Assembly: GCA_024234975.1 (NCBI GenBank)
Contig: JACKNH010000005.1
Location: forward strand, 1 to 64,000
Reading direction: 5' to 3'
From: Gammaproteobacteria bacterium
GTDB lineage: Bacteria; Pseudomonadota; Gammaproteobacteria; Ga0077536
DNA length: 64,000 nt
Part shown: positions 1-8,451 of the stretch, piece after piece
How positions within the stretch are numbered: position 1 is the first letter of the stretch
Layout of the letters: every line of letters begins with the position of its first letter
The notes under the pieces: model-generated
Told to the model about the DNA's origin: nothing
Databases searched by the model: none
What the model saw: only the letters and a program-made list of their open reading frames with translations
Position numbers and translations under genes: made by a program

Positions 1-261
1 ACCAACGATGCGCTCAACCCGGCGGAATCGGTGGGGAGCTACAACCCGGTGGATGTGCGTCTGGCATACACGGTCAACGAAGGCGGCGCCCTGGATTTGC
101 TCAGCGGCCTGACGCTGGGCGTGGAAGTGCGCAACGTGTTCGATGAAGAGCCGCCGTATGTAAACATCGCGCCGGCGGTCAATGGCAGTGGCGGTTACGA
201 CGCGACCGCAACCAATCCGATTGGACGCCTGTTTGCGGTAACTCTGCGCAAGACATGGTGA
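1..261 (+). CDS. TonB-dependent receptor, C-terminal end (partial)
   Basis: The window opens inside this gene, and frame 1 is open from base 1 to a TGA at 259-261. The visible 86 residues alternate hydrophobic and polar residues like outer-membrane beta-strands. They contain the segment GVEVRNVFDEEPPY, typical of the last strands of TonB-dependent receptors, where a glycine-rich strand is followed by N-V-F-D. The protein ends in an aromatic residue (Trp), as expected of an outer-membrane barrel, although Phe is more usual. It probably imports a large or scarce nutrient across the outer membrane. The substrate cannot be inferred because the plug and most of the barrel lie outside the window. 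Confidence 0.85.
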   Translation, partial: TNDALNPAESVGSYNPVDVRLAYTVNEGGALDLLSGLTLGVEVRNVFDEEPPYVNIAPAVNGSGGYDATATNPIGRLFAVTLRKTW

Positions 262-274
262 TATGGGTGGAGAA

Positions 275-302
275 GGACGCCGGCGGAAAACCGTCGGCGT
301 CC
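275..302. terminator. Hairpin between convergent genes
   Basis: A 12-bp stem (275-286 with 291-302, one G-T pair) closes an AAAA tetraloop between the end of the TonB receptor and the end of the GntR gene. No T-tract follows on either strand, so it would be an imperfect bidirectional terminator. Confidence 0.45.
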
Positions 303-311
303 CGAATCGGA

Positions 312-992
312 TCACACGTGCAGTTGTTGATTGATTTCAGTGAGTGCCGCAAGGCCCTCGTTGATATGGTCACGCATTGCCTTTTCCGCAAGTTCGGCGT
401 CGCCCTCCAGAATCGCCCGGGTGATGCGCTTGTGACCGACGTTCGCGCTGTCGATACGTTGCGCGTTATAGAAGCGGGTAAACAGCAGCCGGTAAACCGG
501 CACCGAAAGCTGGGCCAGGAAGGTGGCGGCGTAGCTGTTGCCGGAACCTTCGATGATCAGCGCATGCCAGGCATCGTTGAGCCGGGCGAATTGATCGTGA
601 TCACCGGTGTGCTCCAGCGCATCCATGCCTTTTTGCAACTTCTGCAGACGTTTTTTAAGCTGAACCTTGTCCGAGGCGGCAAACACGCGCGCGGCCATGC
701 CTTCCAGCGCCATACGGGCCTGATAAATCTGATTGACCTCGTCCATGCCTAATTGCCTGACCGACGCCCCGCGAAACTCCTCGATGCTGACCAGGCCTTC
801 GGCTTCCAGGCGCCGTAGCGCGTCGCGTACCTTGCTGCGGCTGGCGCCGGTGTCCTTGACGATATCCGCCTCCACCAGCCGTTGCCCGGGCACCAGGCGT
901 CCGACGCGGATTTTCTCGCGCAGGAGGTTGACGACATCGCGCGCGGTAATTGATGTCGGTTTACTGGCAGTGGTCGTGGCGGTTCGTGGCAT
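312..992 (-). CDS. GntR family transcriptional regulator, FCD (FadR/VanR) subfamily
   Basis: This is a DNA-binding regulator of 226 aa, the normal length for FCD-type GntR proteins. Residues 15-80 are the winged helix-turn-helix (ITARDVVNLLREKI, then SRSKVRDALRRLEAEGLV). Residues about 90-220 are the all-helical FCD ligand domain with the characteristic N-D-x-x-H segment (RLNDAWHALIIEGSGN). I start it at the ATG whose first base is 992; the frame stays open far upstream but that part is antisense to the next gene. It is divergent from the CapA/TRAP/dehydratase operon with only 54 bp between the start codons. It is therefore the obvious candidate repressor of that operon, probably released by a carboxylic acid or acyl-CoA intermediate. 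The ligand is inferred from the subfamily only. Confidence 0.9.
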   Translation of the reverse strand: MPRTATTTASKPTSITARDVVNLLREKIRVGRLVPGQRLVEADIVKDTGASRSKVRDALRRLEAEGLVSIEEFRGASVRQLGMDEVNQIYQARMALEGMAARVFAASDKVQLKKRLQKLQKGMDALEHTGDHDQFARLNDAWHALIIEGSGNSYAATFLAQLSVPVYRLLFTRFYNAQRIDSANVGHKRITRAILEGDAELAEKAMRDHINEGLAALTEINQQLHV

Positions 993-1046
993 GGAGCGGA
1001 TTTTAACCGAGCGGCGTATGCAGCGGTTAGTCGGAATAAAGACGAA
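993..1046. promoter_or_regulatory. Divergent intergenic control region of the GntR/CapA operon
   Basis: These 54 bp separate the GntR regulator and the eight-gene operon and must hold both promoters unless they sit inside the genes. A short inverted repeat, AACCG (1005-1009) and CGGTT (1024-1028), with 14 bp between, could be part of a GntR operator. No convincing -35/-10 pair stands out. Confidence 0.35.
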
Positions 1047-2195
1047 ATGATCGACGATTTGGCGCGCAATAAGCAATCCGGTGCGGCGTCCGACGCGCTG
1101 GCGATTGTCCTGACAGGCGACGTCATTCTCGACGTGCCTGAACCTGATCACTGGCTGGGGGGCATTGCCCCGGCCGTGCGCGCCGCCGACATCGCAATCG
1201 GTCATCTGGAAGTACCACATACGGCGCGGAGCTTTGAACTGGCAGGGGATGTGCCGGCGCCCGGAGCCGACCCCGCGCACCTCGCGGCGCTGAAACGCGC
1301 CGGATTCGCTGCCATGACGCTGGCCGGAAATCACATCGCCGATTGCGGTCCTGCCGGGATTGCCGACACCATCGAGGGTCTGAATGCATTGGGGATTGCC
1401 AGCTGCGGCGCCGGCGCCGATCTGGTGACAGCCCGGCGGCCGGTGCTGTTGGAACACGGCAACCGGCGCCTCGCGGTGCTGAGCTATAACTGCGTCGGAC
1501 CGCAGAACGCCTGGGCCGGGGAGGCCAGCGCGGGTTGCGCCTATCTGCCGGTGGCAACCGCTGACGGAACGCCCATCACACCGCCCAAGACGCTGACCAC
1601 ACCCACTGCTGAAGCGGCACACATCCTGACGCAGGACATTGCCGCCGTGCGCGATCAGGCAGAACTGGTCATCGTCGCCCTGCACAAGGGCATCGTCCAC
1701 ACGCCGGTGACCGTCGCACCTTATGAGCGGCAACTCGCGCACATGGCGATCGACGCCGGCGCCGATGTCGTCATCAGTCACCATGCCCATATCATCCGCG
1801 GCATCGAGTTCTATCGTGGCAAGCCGGTGTTTCACGGCCTCGGCAATGGCTGTGTCGTCACCCACGCACTTGATCCCAATCAGTCCCACGCCGGCCGCGC
1901 TGATTGGGCGCGCCGTCGCAAGCAACTGTTCGGTTTCGAACCTGATCCTGCGTATCAGCTGGCGCCATTTCATCCGCAAGCCGTCAACGCGTTTCTGGCC
2001 CGCCTTGTGTGGCACGCTGATGGTCGGTTGGAGGTGGGCGTATTGCCTGCCTGTGTTGACGCACCGGGGCGGCCGCGGCTGGTGACCGGTGCTGAAGCGG
2101 AATCTGTCTGCCAATACCTGGAGCGCATCACGCGCGAGGCCGGACTCGGGCAACTCACCCTGCAACCACGCGACGACATGGTGGTCGTGGGATGA
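1047..2195 (+). CDS. CapA family protein (PGA_cap metallophosphatase-like fold)
   Basis: This protein of 382 aa keeps the usual CapA landmarks in order: an N-terminal GDV, a G-H-L-E segment where the family has N-L-E, AGNHIAD, a HKG where many members have HWG, and GADVVISHHAHI followed by a GKPVFHGLGN segment. CapA proteins share a calcineurin-like metal-dependent fold. They are best known from poly-gamma-glutamate capsule synthesis, but most have no defined role. There is no signal peptide or transmembrane helix, unlike capsule-type CapA, so it should be cytoplasmic. It is the first gene of a translationally coupled operon and overlaps the TRAP small permease by ATGA (2192-2195). Its place there suggests a catabolic role, perhaps on an amide or phosphate of the imported compound. 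That is inference. Confidence 0.85.
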   Translation: MIDDLARNKQSGAASDALAIVLTGDVILDVPEPDHWLGGIAPAVRAADIAIGHLEVPHTARSFELAGDVPAPGADPAHLAALKRAGFAAMTLAGNHIADCGPAGIADTIEGLNALGIASCGAGADLVTARRPVLLEHGNRRLAVLSYNCVGPQNAWAGEASAGCAYLPVATADGTPITPPKTLTTPTAEAAHILTQDIAAVRDQAELVIVALHKGIVHTPVTVAPYERQLAHMAIDAGADVVISHHAHIIRGIEFYRGKPVFHGLGNGCVVTHALDPNQSHAGRADWARRRKQLFGFEPDPAYQLAPFHPQAVNAFLARLVWHADGRLEVGVLPACVDAPGRPRLVTGAEAESVCQYLERITREAGLGQLTLQPRDDMVVVG

Positions 2196-2662
2196 GCACA
2201 ACGTCGCCACGTGGCCTCTGGTACCGCGTGCTGGTGATTACCGGCGGCACTGCACTGCTGACGGCAATGGTGGTGGATACGCTGGCGGTCATCGGGCGAC
2301 ATACCGGCATTCCACTGCTGGGATCGATCGAACTGGTACAGGCTGTCGTCGCCATCGCCAGCGCGACCGCGATGATCGTGGCAACCCTCAATGGCAGTCA
2401 TGCGGTCGTGCGCCTCATCACCGACCGCTTGCCCGAACGACAAGCCGCATGGTTCGCTCGGGTGAATGCGTTGCTGGCAGCATTGTTCTTCTGTGCGCTG
2501 CTGGCGGGTTCGGTATGGATCACAAGCGATTTATGGTTCGGCTTCGAGGAAACCGAACTCTGGCGGATTCCCTATCGGCCGTTGCGCGTCCTGGTCTGCA
2601 TCTGTGCATTCTGCGTGGCGTTGATATTCGCCTGGCACGCCCTGCGAGGGCGCAAACGATGA
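2192..2662 (+). CDS. TRAP transporter small permease (DctQ family)
   Basis: This is a membrane protein of 156 aa with four predicted hydrophobic segments (about residues 10-30, 45-65, 85-105 and 125-147), the DctQ topology. The segment MVVDTLAVIGRHTGIPLLGSIE matches the family pattern of an aromatic/polar stretch after helix 1 leading to a conserved Glu (family N/D-v-x-x-R...G..E). It pairs with the large permease that follows and with the solute receptor at 8448-9482 to make a sodium-driven importer of organic acids. Start and stop overlap its neighbours by ATGA on both sides, so translation is coupled. Confidence 0.88.
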   Translation: MSTTSPRGLWYRVLVITGGTALLTAMVVDTLAVIGRHTGIPLLGSIELVQAVVAIASATAMIVATLNGSHAVVRLITDRLPERQAAWFARVNALLAALFFCALLAGSVWITSDLWFGFEETELWRIPYRPLRVLVCICAFCVALIFAWHALRGRKR

Positions 2663-3963
2663 TGGCCACGCCCGGTACCGGACTCATCGGCGTCATCGTT
2701 CTGTTGTTGCTGCTGTTGCTGGGCATGCCGATCGGTGGGGCACTGGGACTGGTCGGCATCGGCGGGCTGATGCTGGTATTGGGCGCCGAGCCGGCGTTGA
2801 TCAAGGCCGGCAGCCTGTTGTTCGAGACACTCACCCGCTACGAACTCGGCACTTTGCCACTGTTCCTGCTGATGGCGCATTTGTGTTTCTCTTCTGACGT
2901 CAGCCGCGATTTGTTCGACGCCGCCGCGCGCTGGGTGGGACACCGCCGTGGCGGACTCGCGCTGGCGTCGGTCGCCGGCTGCGCGGGATTCGGCGCCATC
3001 AACGGTTCCAGCCTGGCGACGGCGGCGACCATTGGCCTGGTCGCGGTGCCGGAAATGCGCCGGCATGGTTACTCGGATGCGTTGGCGACCGGGGCAGTGG
3101 CAGCCGGCGGTACGCTCGGGCAGATGATCCCGCCGTCCGGTGCATTGATCGTCTTCGGCATCATCGCGCAGCAATCCATCGGTTCGCTGTTCACCGCGGC
3201 CATCGTGCCGGGCATCACGCAGATGCTGTTCTACTTTCTGGTCATCTCGCTGGTGGTCCGCTTCAAACCCGATCTGGCGCCACAGACGGAGCGCGCGAGT
3301 TGGGCGGAACGCCGCGCCGCCCTGCGCAAGGTTGCCGACATTCTGGCGCTGATGCTGATCGTAATCGGCGGCATCGTCTTCGGCTGGTTCACGCCTTCGG
3401 AAGCGTCATCGGTCGGGGCGACCGGCGCGTTACTGATCTGCCTCTGGCGGCGCCGGTTGAGCTGGGCCGTATTGTACAAGTCGCTGGAAGAGACGCTGAA
3501 GACCACCGGCTTGATCTACGCCGTGGTGGTGGGGGCGTTGATCTTCTCGGTGTTCATCAGTGTCACCGGGCTGGCGGATGCCGCCGGTACATTGATCGCC
3601 CAACTCGGTGGCGGACGGGTGACCACGGTATTGTTGATGGCACTGTTCCTGCTGTTGCTCGGGTCGGTGCTCGATGGCCTGGCGTTGATGCTGCTGGCGA
3701 CGCCGATCCTGCTGCCGGTCATCAGCAGCCTGGGACTGTCACCCATCTGGTTCGGCATCTTCGTCGTGCGGGCGACCGAGATTGGTTTCATTCATCCGCC
3801 CATGGGCATGAATCTCTACGTGATCCAGGGCGTCGCGCGCGACGTCAGCCTGGGCCGGATTTTCCGCGGCGTATTGCCTTTCCTCGCCGCCGACTTCGTT
3901 CACCTGCTGTTGCTGATCGTGTTCCCGGCGATCGCAATGGCCTTACCCGGATGGCTCGCTTGA
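2659..3963 (+). CDS. TRAP transporter large permease (DctM family)
   Basis: This highly hydrophobic protein of 434 aa has about 12 membrane segments and the DctM length. Family landmarks visible are the N-terminal GMPIGGALGLVG, the FGAINGSSLATAATIG segment, GGTLGQMIPPSG and a late IGFIHPPMGMNLYVIQG. These form the substrate and sodium path of TRAP-T permeases. The frame is open further upstream, but the ATG at 2659 overlapping the DctQ stop is the sensible start. The stop TGA overlaps the next ATG (3961-3965). The receptor gene of this transporter is displaced to the far side of three enzyme genes. Confidence 0.92.
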   Translation: MMATPGTGLIGVIVLLLLLLLGMPIGGALGLVGIGGLMLVLGAEPALIKAGSLLFETLTRYELGTLPLFLLMAHLCFSSDVSRDLFDAAARWVGHRRGGLALASVAGCAGFGAINGSSLATAATIGLVAVPEMRRHGYSDALATGAVAAGGTLGQMIPPSGALIVFGIIAQQSIGSLFTAAIVPGITQMLFYFLVISLVVRFKPDLAPQTERASWAERRAALRKVADILALMLIVIGGIVFGWFTPSEASSVGATGALLICLWRRRLSWAVLYKSLEETLKTTGLIYAVVVGALIFSVFISVTGLADAAGTLIAQLGGGRVTTVLLMALFLLLLGSVLDGLALMLLATPILLPVISSLGLSPIWFGIFVVRATEIGFIHPPMGMNLYVIQGVARDVSLGRIFRGVLPFLAADFVHLLLLIVFPAIAMALPGWLA

Positions 3964-5036
3964 TGGTTGAGACCGCAACAACTCTGGATGCATTGATCAC
4001 GGCCACACTGGCCGATCCGCTGGCGTCAGCGGGCAATACACAAGGCGCCGTCGGCTACGTCGGCTTCGATCTTCCATTGGACATCATGCTCGCTTCCGAG
4101 CGCAGGTTCTGCCATCTGCCATGGCAGATGGGGCGCGCGACCCCACGCGCCGATGGCTGGCTGGAATCGGCATTTCCCGGTTGGGCGCGCTCAATGCTGG
4201 AAGACTGGGCGGACGGCGTTTTCGATTGTCTCGAGTTCGTGGTCTTCAGCCGCGGTGACGACGCCGCGCAACGTCTCTATTACTACATCTGTGAGCTGCA
4301 ACGGCGCGGATTGATTGGCGGGCCGCAGGCGTTGATCTTTGACATCGGTCTGATCCCGCGAGAGACCAGTATCGCGCAGACTGCGCAGGCCATCGGCAAA
4401 CTGCTGGCGATACTGGGCTTGTCAGCCACGGATCTGGCATCGGGCATCGCACGCGCGAACTTCTCGCGCGATCTGTATGCACAACTCGAATCGTCCCGTG
4501 GCAGCGCCGGTCATTGGTACGAAAACCTCGCGCGCGCATGCCTGTTCGCGGATCTGACAGATGAGCTGGCGGCGGCGACGTTGCCTGCGATAGCGACAAC
4601 CTCCGCGAAGATCCTGTTGGCGGGTTCGGCGCCGCCTGATGACCGGTTGCACCGCGCGGTCGAAGCGGCCGGTGGCAATGTCTGCGGCGAGTTGCATGCA
4701 CGCGCACTGCTGCGCCACGGCGCGGCAATCGCCAATGACGGTGTGGCAGATGCGGTGGACGCCGTGGCGCGCCAGGTCAACGCCAACGCGTACGGTCCGC
4801 GGGCCTTTGGTGATCGCACAAGCCTGCTGCTGAGTGAAGTACGCCGTACACACGCCGAGGCAGTGGTGATGTGGCTGATCGAAGAGGATGAAGCAATGGC
4901 CTGGCATGTCGCCCGCCAGCGCACGGCATTGAGTGAGGCCGGTGTTGCCGCCTTGATCCTCACCCGTCAGCGCTGGGACGGCAGCGATGGCGCGGACGCG
5001 GGCGTCAGCACGTTCGTCAAGGAGATAGCCGCATGA
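3963..5036 (+). CDS. 2-hydroxyacyl-CoA dehydratase D-component family protein (subunit 1)
   Basis: This 357-aa protein resembles the iron-sulfur D-component subunits of 2-hydroxyacyl-CoA dehydratases and benzoyl-CoA reductases. The segment AVGYVGFDLPLDIMLASERR matches the N-terminal family start. FDCLEFVVFSRGDDA is the conserved Cys region, KILLAGSAPPDDRLHRAVEA the central family motif and NVCGELHAR a further Cys. The C-terminal AVVMWLIEEDEAMAWHV is also typical. Known members bind a [4Fe-4S] cluster and remove water by ketyl-radical chemistry. The partner subunit is probably 7165-8451. Start at the ATG overlapping the DctM stop (TGATG); an in-frame ATG at 3951 is possible. Substrate unknown; the assignment is by motif and not by alignment. 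Confidence 0.8.
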   Translation: MVETATTLDALITATLADPLASAGNTQGAVGYVGFDLPLDIMLASERRFCHLPWQMGRATPRADGWLESAFPGWARSMLEDWADGVFDCLEFVVFSRGDDAAQRLYYYICELQRRGLIGGPQALIFDIGLIPRETSIAQTAQAIGKLLAILGLSATDLASGIARANFSRDLYAQLESSRGSAGHWYENLARACLFADLTDELAAATLPAIATTSAKILLAGSAPPDDRLHRAVEAAGGNVCGELHARALLRHGAAIANDGVADAVDAVARQVNANAYGPRAFGDRTSLLLSEVRRTHAEAVVMWLIEEDEAMAWHVARQRTALSEAGVAALILTRQRWDGSDGADAGVSTFVKEIAA

Positions 5037-7168
5037 CGCTGCTCACCGGTCACAGGGTCGCTGCGCTATCGATCGCCGCGCACCGTCCCTTGCTGCGCTA
5101 CCTGCAATCGCTGGGCGCTGAACTTGTTGATCCGCCACGCTCGATCGGCGATCTGAACGGCGTGTCGTTTCTGGTGGACGGTGTCGGTCTGCAGCATCTG
5201 GCAGACGCCGGTTGGGCGTATGACCATATCGCCAGCGCGCATCCTTCCCTCATCCATGTGTCGGTTTCAGCCTTCGGCAGTTACGGGCCGCATGCCGGTC
5301 TGCACGGTTCGGAACTGGTTGCATCGGCGATGAGCGGCACGTTGCGATTGACTGGCGAACCCGACAGGCCGCCGGTGAAGGAGGCGCTGGATGCGTGTAC
5401 TTTCCACGCCGAGATGGTTGCGGCCGCTGGCGCCATGGCCGCGCATTTCGAACGCCTGCGCAGTGGTCGTGGCCAGCACGTCGACGTTTCGATCCAGGAA
5501 GTTGCGTTCAACCGCAATGTCAGCAGCATCCTCGTCTGGCAATTCGATCAGCGCAAACTGTCGCGTGTGGGCGGTGCGCTGAATTACGGTCGGGCAACGG
5601 TGCGCTGTATCTGGCCGCTGGCCGATGGCTGGTGTTTCCATACCTTGATGACCGGACGCTTCGGTGCGCCGGCCAACCAGGGCTTGTCCGACTGGATGGA
5701 TGCAGCGGGCGTCGATAATCCGCTGCAGGGCGTGGACTGGTTGAGCTACAACCGTTCTACGCTCGACCCGGAGACGCGGCGGCGATGGGAGGTTGCCATC
5801 GAAGCCTTCTTCCGCACGCGCACGAAACATGAAATCGCCACTGAAGGTCGTCGCCGTGGCATCAATGCCTGCGTCGTCGCCGAACCGGGCGATGTGCTGG
5901 CCGATCCGCATCTGCAGGCGCGAAGCTTCTGGCAACCGCGTGGTGTGTTGTCGGTGCCCGGCAGATTTGCCACGCTCACCGACGGCGCGCCGGCGCCGCG
6001 CCGCGTAATACCTGGCGGTAAGCGTCCCGGCCCGCTGTCGGGAGTGCGGGTGCTCGATTTCGCCTGGGCGCTGGTCGGCTCCATCACGACCAAGACACTG
6101 GGTGACCTCGGCGCGGAAGTCATCAAGGTTGAAAGCCGCACGCGCCCCTGCCTGTCGCGGCTGGATGTGCAGGTGTCCGCTTCCACCGCGAAAAGCTTCG
6201 ATGACAAACCGTGGTTCGCGCACTTGAACAGTTCAAAGCGCAGCCTGGCGCTGGACATGAAGCGCCCGGAGGCCATGGAAATCCTCGGGCCGCTGATCGA
6301 ATGGGCTGACGTGGTGGTTGAGAATTTTTCGCCCGGAACGATGGCGAAACTCGGCCTGGATTACGCCAGCCTGGTGAAACGCAATCCGTCACTGGTGATG
6401 GTTTCCGGCAGCGTCTACGGCCAGACCGGCCCGCTGGCACGGGAGTGGGGTGTGGACGGTACCGGCGGTGCGCTGTCAGGTCGCACTTATCTCACCGGTT
6501 GGCCCGACCGCGATCCCATCGTGCCGGGTGCGGTGCCCTACGGTGATGTCATCGTGCCGTTCGTGATGGCAGCCACCGTCGCCGCCGCACTGACCCGTCG
6601 TAATGAAACCGGCAGCGGCGTGCATATCGATGCCTCGATGTATGAAATCTGTGTCCAGCAGATGTTCGATGCCATCGTCGCAACCCAGAACGACGGGCCG
6701 CCACGGCGTCAGGGCAATGATGATCCGCGGGTATTCAAGCAAGGCGTATGGCCGACGGTGGGCGACGAACGCTGGATCGCCATCACCCTGGTCGACCGGG
6801 CGCAGTGGTCCACTCTGTGCGCGCTGGCGGGCGGTGAGGATATCGCGGCGTGGACTTCGACCCGTAATGACTACGAGCTGATGGCGGAACTGCAGAACGC
6901 CGGCATTGCCGCGGGCGTCGTGCAGGATATCGAGGATGTGTTCTCGCGCGACCAAGGCATGAGCGCGCGTGGTGCATTGGTTGAGCTCGAGCACCCGTTG
7001 CTCGGCGCTTTCGGACACGTGCGGACACCGATCGATTTTTCCCGTTCGGATATCGCGCCTTTCCGCGCGCCGGGGTTGGGCGAACACAGCGCCGAAGTGG
7101 CTGCCGGCATCGCCGGCATCAGCAGCGAGCGCATCACAGAGTTGAATGACCTGGGAGTTTTCAAATGA
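5033..7168 (+). CDS. Double-domain CaiB/BaiF (class III) CoA-transferase
   Basis: This 711-aa protein consists of two class III CoA-transferase domains in one chain. The first half (about 1-325) starts with a degenerate nucleotide-fold segment (LLRYLQSLGAELVDP). The second half (about 335-711) is a complete copy with GVRVLDFAWALVG, LGAEVIKVE, NSSKRSLALDMK and VVENFSPG. The position matching the catalytic Asp of formyl-CoA transferase is Asp in both halves: D120 in EALDACTFHAEM and D505 in VPYGDVIVPF. Normal family members are about 400 aa and act as interlocked dimers, so this is a fused pseudo-dimer. It likely moves CoA between carboxylates. ATGA overlaps both neighbours (5033-5036 and 7165-7168), and both flanking genes are dehydratase subunits. 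Confidence 0.9.
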   Translation: MTLLTGHRVAALSIAAHRPLLRYLQSLGAELVDPPRSIGDLNGVSFLVDGVGLQHLADAGWAYDHIASAHPSLIHVSVSAFGSYGPHAGLHGSELVASAMSGTLRLTGEPDRPPVKEALDACTFHAEMVAAAGAMAAHFERLRSGRGQHVDVSIQEVAFNRNVSSILVWQFDQRKLSRVGGALNYGRATVRCIWPLADGWCFHTLMTGRFGAPANQGLSDWMDAAGVDNPLQGVDWLSYNRSTLDPETRRRWEVAIEAFFRTRTKHEIATEGRRRGINACVVAEPGDVLADPHLQARSFWQPRGVLSVPGRFATLTDGAPAPRRVIPGGKRPGPLSGVRVLDFAWALVGSITTKTLGDLGAEVIKVESRTRPCLSRLDVQVSASTAKSFDDKPWFAHLNSSKRSLALDMKRPEAMEILGPLIEWADVVVENFSPGTMAKLGLDYASLVKRNPSLVMVSGSVYGQTGPLAREWGVDGTGGALSGRTYLTGWPDRDPIVPGAVPYGDVIVPFVMAATVAAALTRRNETGSGVHIDASMYEICVQQMFDAIVATQNDGPPRRQGNDDPRVFKQGVWPTVGDERWIAITLVDRAQWSTLCALAGGEDIAAWTSTRNDYELMAELQNAGIAAGVVQDIEDVFSRDQGMSARGALVELEHPLLGAFGHVRTPIDFSRSDIAPFRAPGLGEHSAEVAAGIAGISSERITELNDLGVFK

Positions 7169-8451
7169 GTGCGACGGCCGGACAACGCAGCCGCAAGGAT
7201 CTGGCCTGTACGGCCGAGGCCACTGCCTATCAGAAGGCGTTCGGCGCCGAGCTGAAGCGTCGCGTGGTGGAAGCCGGTGAGGCGTTCGCGGTGGCGCAGG
7301 CGGATACGCCGCATGAAATCTTCCATGTGATGGATATCCCGCTGATCACCAACCAATGGTGGTCGGCATACATCTCCGCCAAGCAGCTTTCAACACGTTA
7401 TTTCAATACCATGGTCGAGCACGGCTATCCCGACAACAGCTGCAAATACTGTTCGCTGGGTCTGGCCTGCACGTTGGCCAACGACCCCGCCACCGCGCCA
7501 TGGGGCGGATTGCCAAAGCCGGCGGTACTCGTCGCGCGGCTGACCTGTGACTGCATCCAGCAGGTGTTCTCACAATGGGCCGATGCGCTGAACACCGATT
7601 TCTTCCCGATGGAAGCGCCGGCGTGGGACTACAAGGATCCGGAATGGTATGCCCACTCCAACGACGATTGGGAAACCGTCTACCAGCCCGGGCGTATTGC
7701 GTTGATGGTGGCCGAACTTGAAGAGTTGATCGAATTGCTGGAACGCAAGACCGGCCGCCGCTTCGATCCCGCAAGGCTGGAAACCTTGATGCACAGGATC
7801 AACGAGCAGGAAGGGTACATCGCCGAAGCCGCGCGGATGATCGGCGAGGCCAGGCCGTGCCCGGTATCGATTGCGGACCAGATGCCGAACACGATGATTC
7901 CGCAGTGGCATCGCGGTTCGGACTGGGCGGTGGCGCATGCGCGAAAGTTCCGTGATGAAGTTGCGGAGCGCGTGAAGCAGGGCATCGGCGTGGCGGCCAA
8001 CGAGAAACTACGCCTGATGTGGATCGGCGCCGGCGTCTGGCACGACCCTGGTTTCTATCAGGCGTTGGAACAACGCCTGGGCGCGGTGTTCGTCTGGTCG
8101 ATGTACATGCCGTTTGCCGGCCCGCAATACATCCGCCAATTGCACGGCAGAACGATGGAAGCACTCGCCAGCCGCATCTGTTCGATGAACGAGGTATTGC
8201 ATCTGCCGCCGTGGATGAATGGCTGGATGGTCAGCGAGGCCAAGCGCTGCGGCATCGATGCCGCCGTGATGCTGGTCCCGCCCGACAACCGCTTGTCGCA
8301 ATCGGGTACCCGGCTGACCACGCTGGCGCTGGAGGATGCAGGTGTGCCGGTGCTGGCGCTGGACGCGGACATGGTCGATGCGAAAACCTGGGACCACGCC
8401 GCCATGGTGGAAATGGTCGAACGCTTTGTCGTGGACGCGGGCCTGGCGTGA
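7165..8451 (+). CDS. 2-hydroxyacyl-CoA dehydratase / benzoyl-CoA reductase family protein (subunit 2)
   Basis: This protein of 428 aa resembles the other subunit type of the 2-hydroxyacyl-CoA dehydratase superfamily. It has a cysteine-rich N-terminal segment (SCKYCSLGLACTLAND, about residues 93-108), then LTCDCIQQVF, the long helical linker region, KLRLMWIGAGVWHDPGFYQALE and a C-terminal GTRLTTLALEDAGVPVLALDAD, where the family has a conserved G-D/R-x-x-T-R segment. It should pair with 3963-5036 and use a Cys-ligated iron-sulfur cluster. The Cys spacing differs from textbook HgdA/BcrC, so the cluster ligands are inferred. Overlaps the upstream CoA-transferase by ATGA and the downstream receptor gene by GTGA. 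Confidence 0.8.
   Translation: MSATAGQRSRKDLACTAEATAYQKAFGAELKRRVVEAGEAFAVAQADTPHEIFHVMDIPLITNQWWSAYISAKQLSTRYFNTMVEHGYPDNSCKYCSLGLACTLANDPATAPWGGLPKPAVLVARLTCDCIQQVFSQWADALNTDFFPMEAPAWDYKDPEWYAHSNDDWETVYQPGRIALMVAELEELIELLERKTGRRFDPARLETLMHRINEQEGYIAEAARMIGEARPCPVSIADQMPNTMIPQWHRGSDWAVAHARKFRDEVAERVKQGIGVAANEKLRLMWIGAGVWHDPGFYQALEQRLGAVFVWSMYMPFAGPQYIRQLHGRTMEALASRICSMNEVLHLPPWMNGWMVSEAKRCGIDAAVMLVPPDNRLSQSGTRLTTLALEDAGVPVLALDADMVDAKTWDHAAMVEMVERFVVDAGLA

Noticed and set aside
312..2210. A 632-aa minus-strand frame covering the GntR gene and beyond
   Set aside because: Only the last 226 codons resemble a protein; the rest is antisense to the CapA gene and runs open because of high GC content.
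5033..7168. Apparent loss of the catalytic Asp (Glu at residues 156 and 538) in the fused CoA-transferase
   Set aside because: Those residues align with a different, later segment. The true catalytic position falls at D120 and D505, and the same reading of the neighbouring transferase gives D169.
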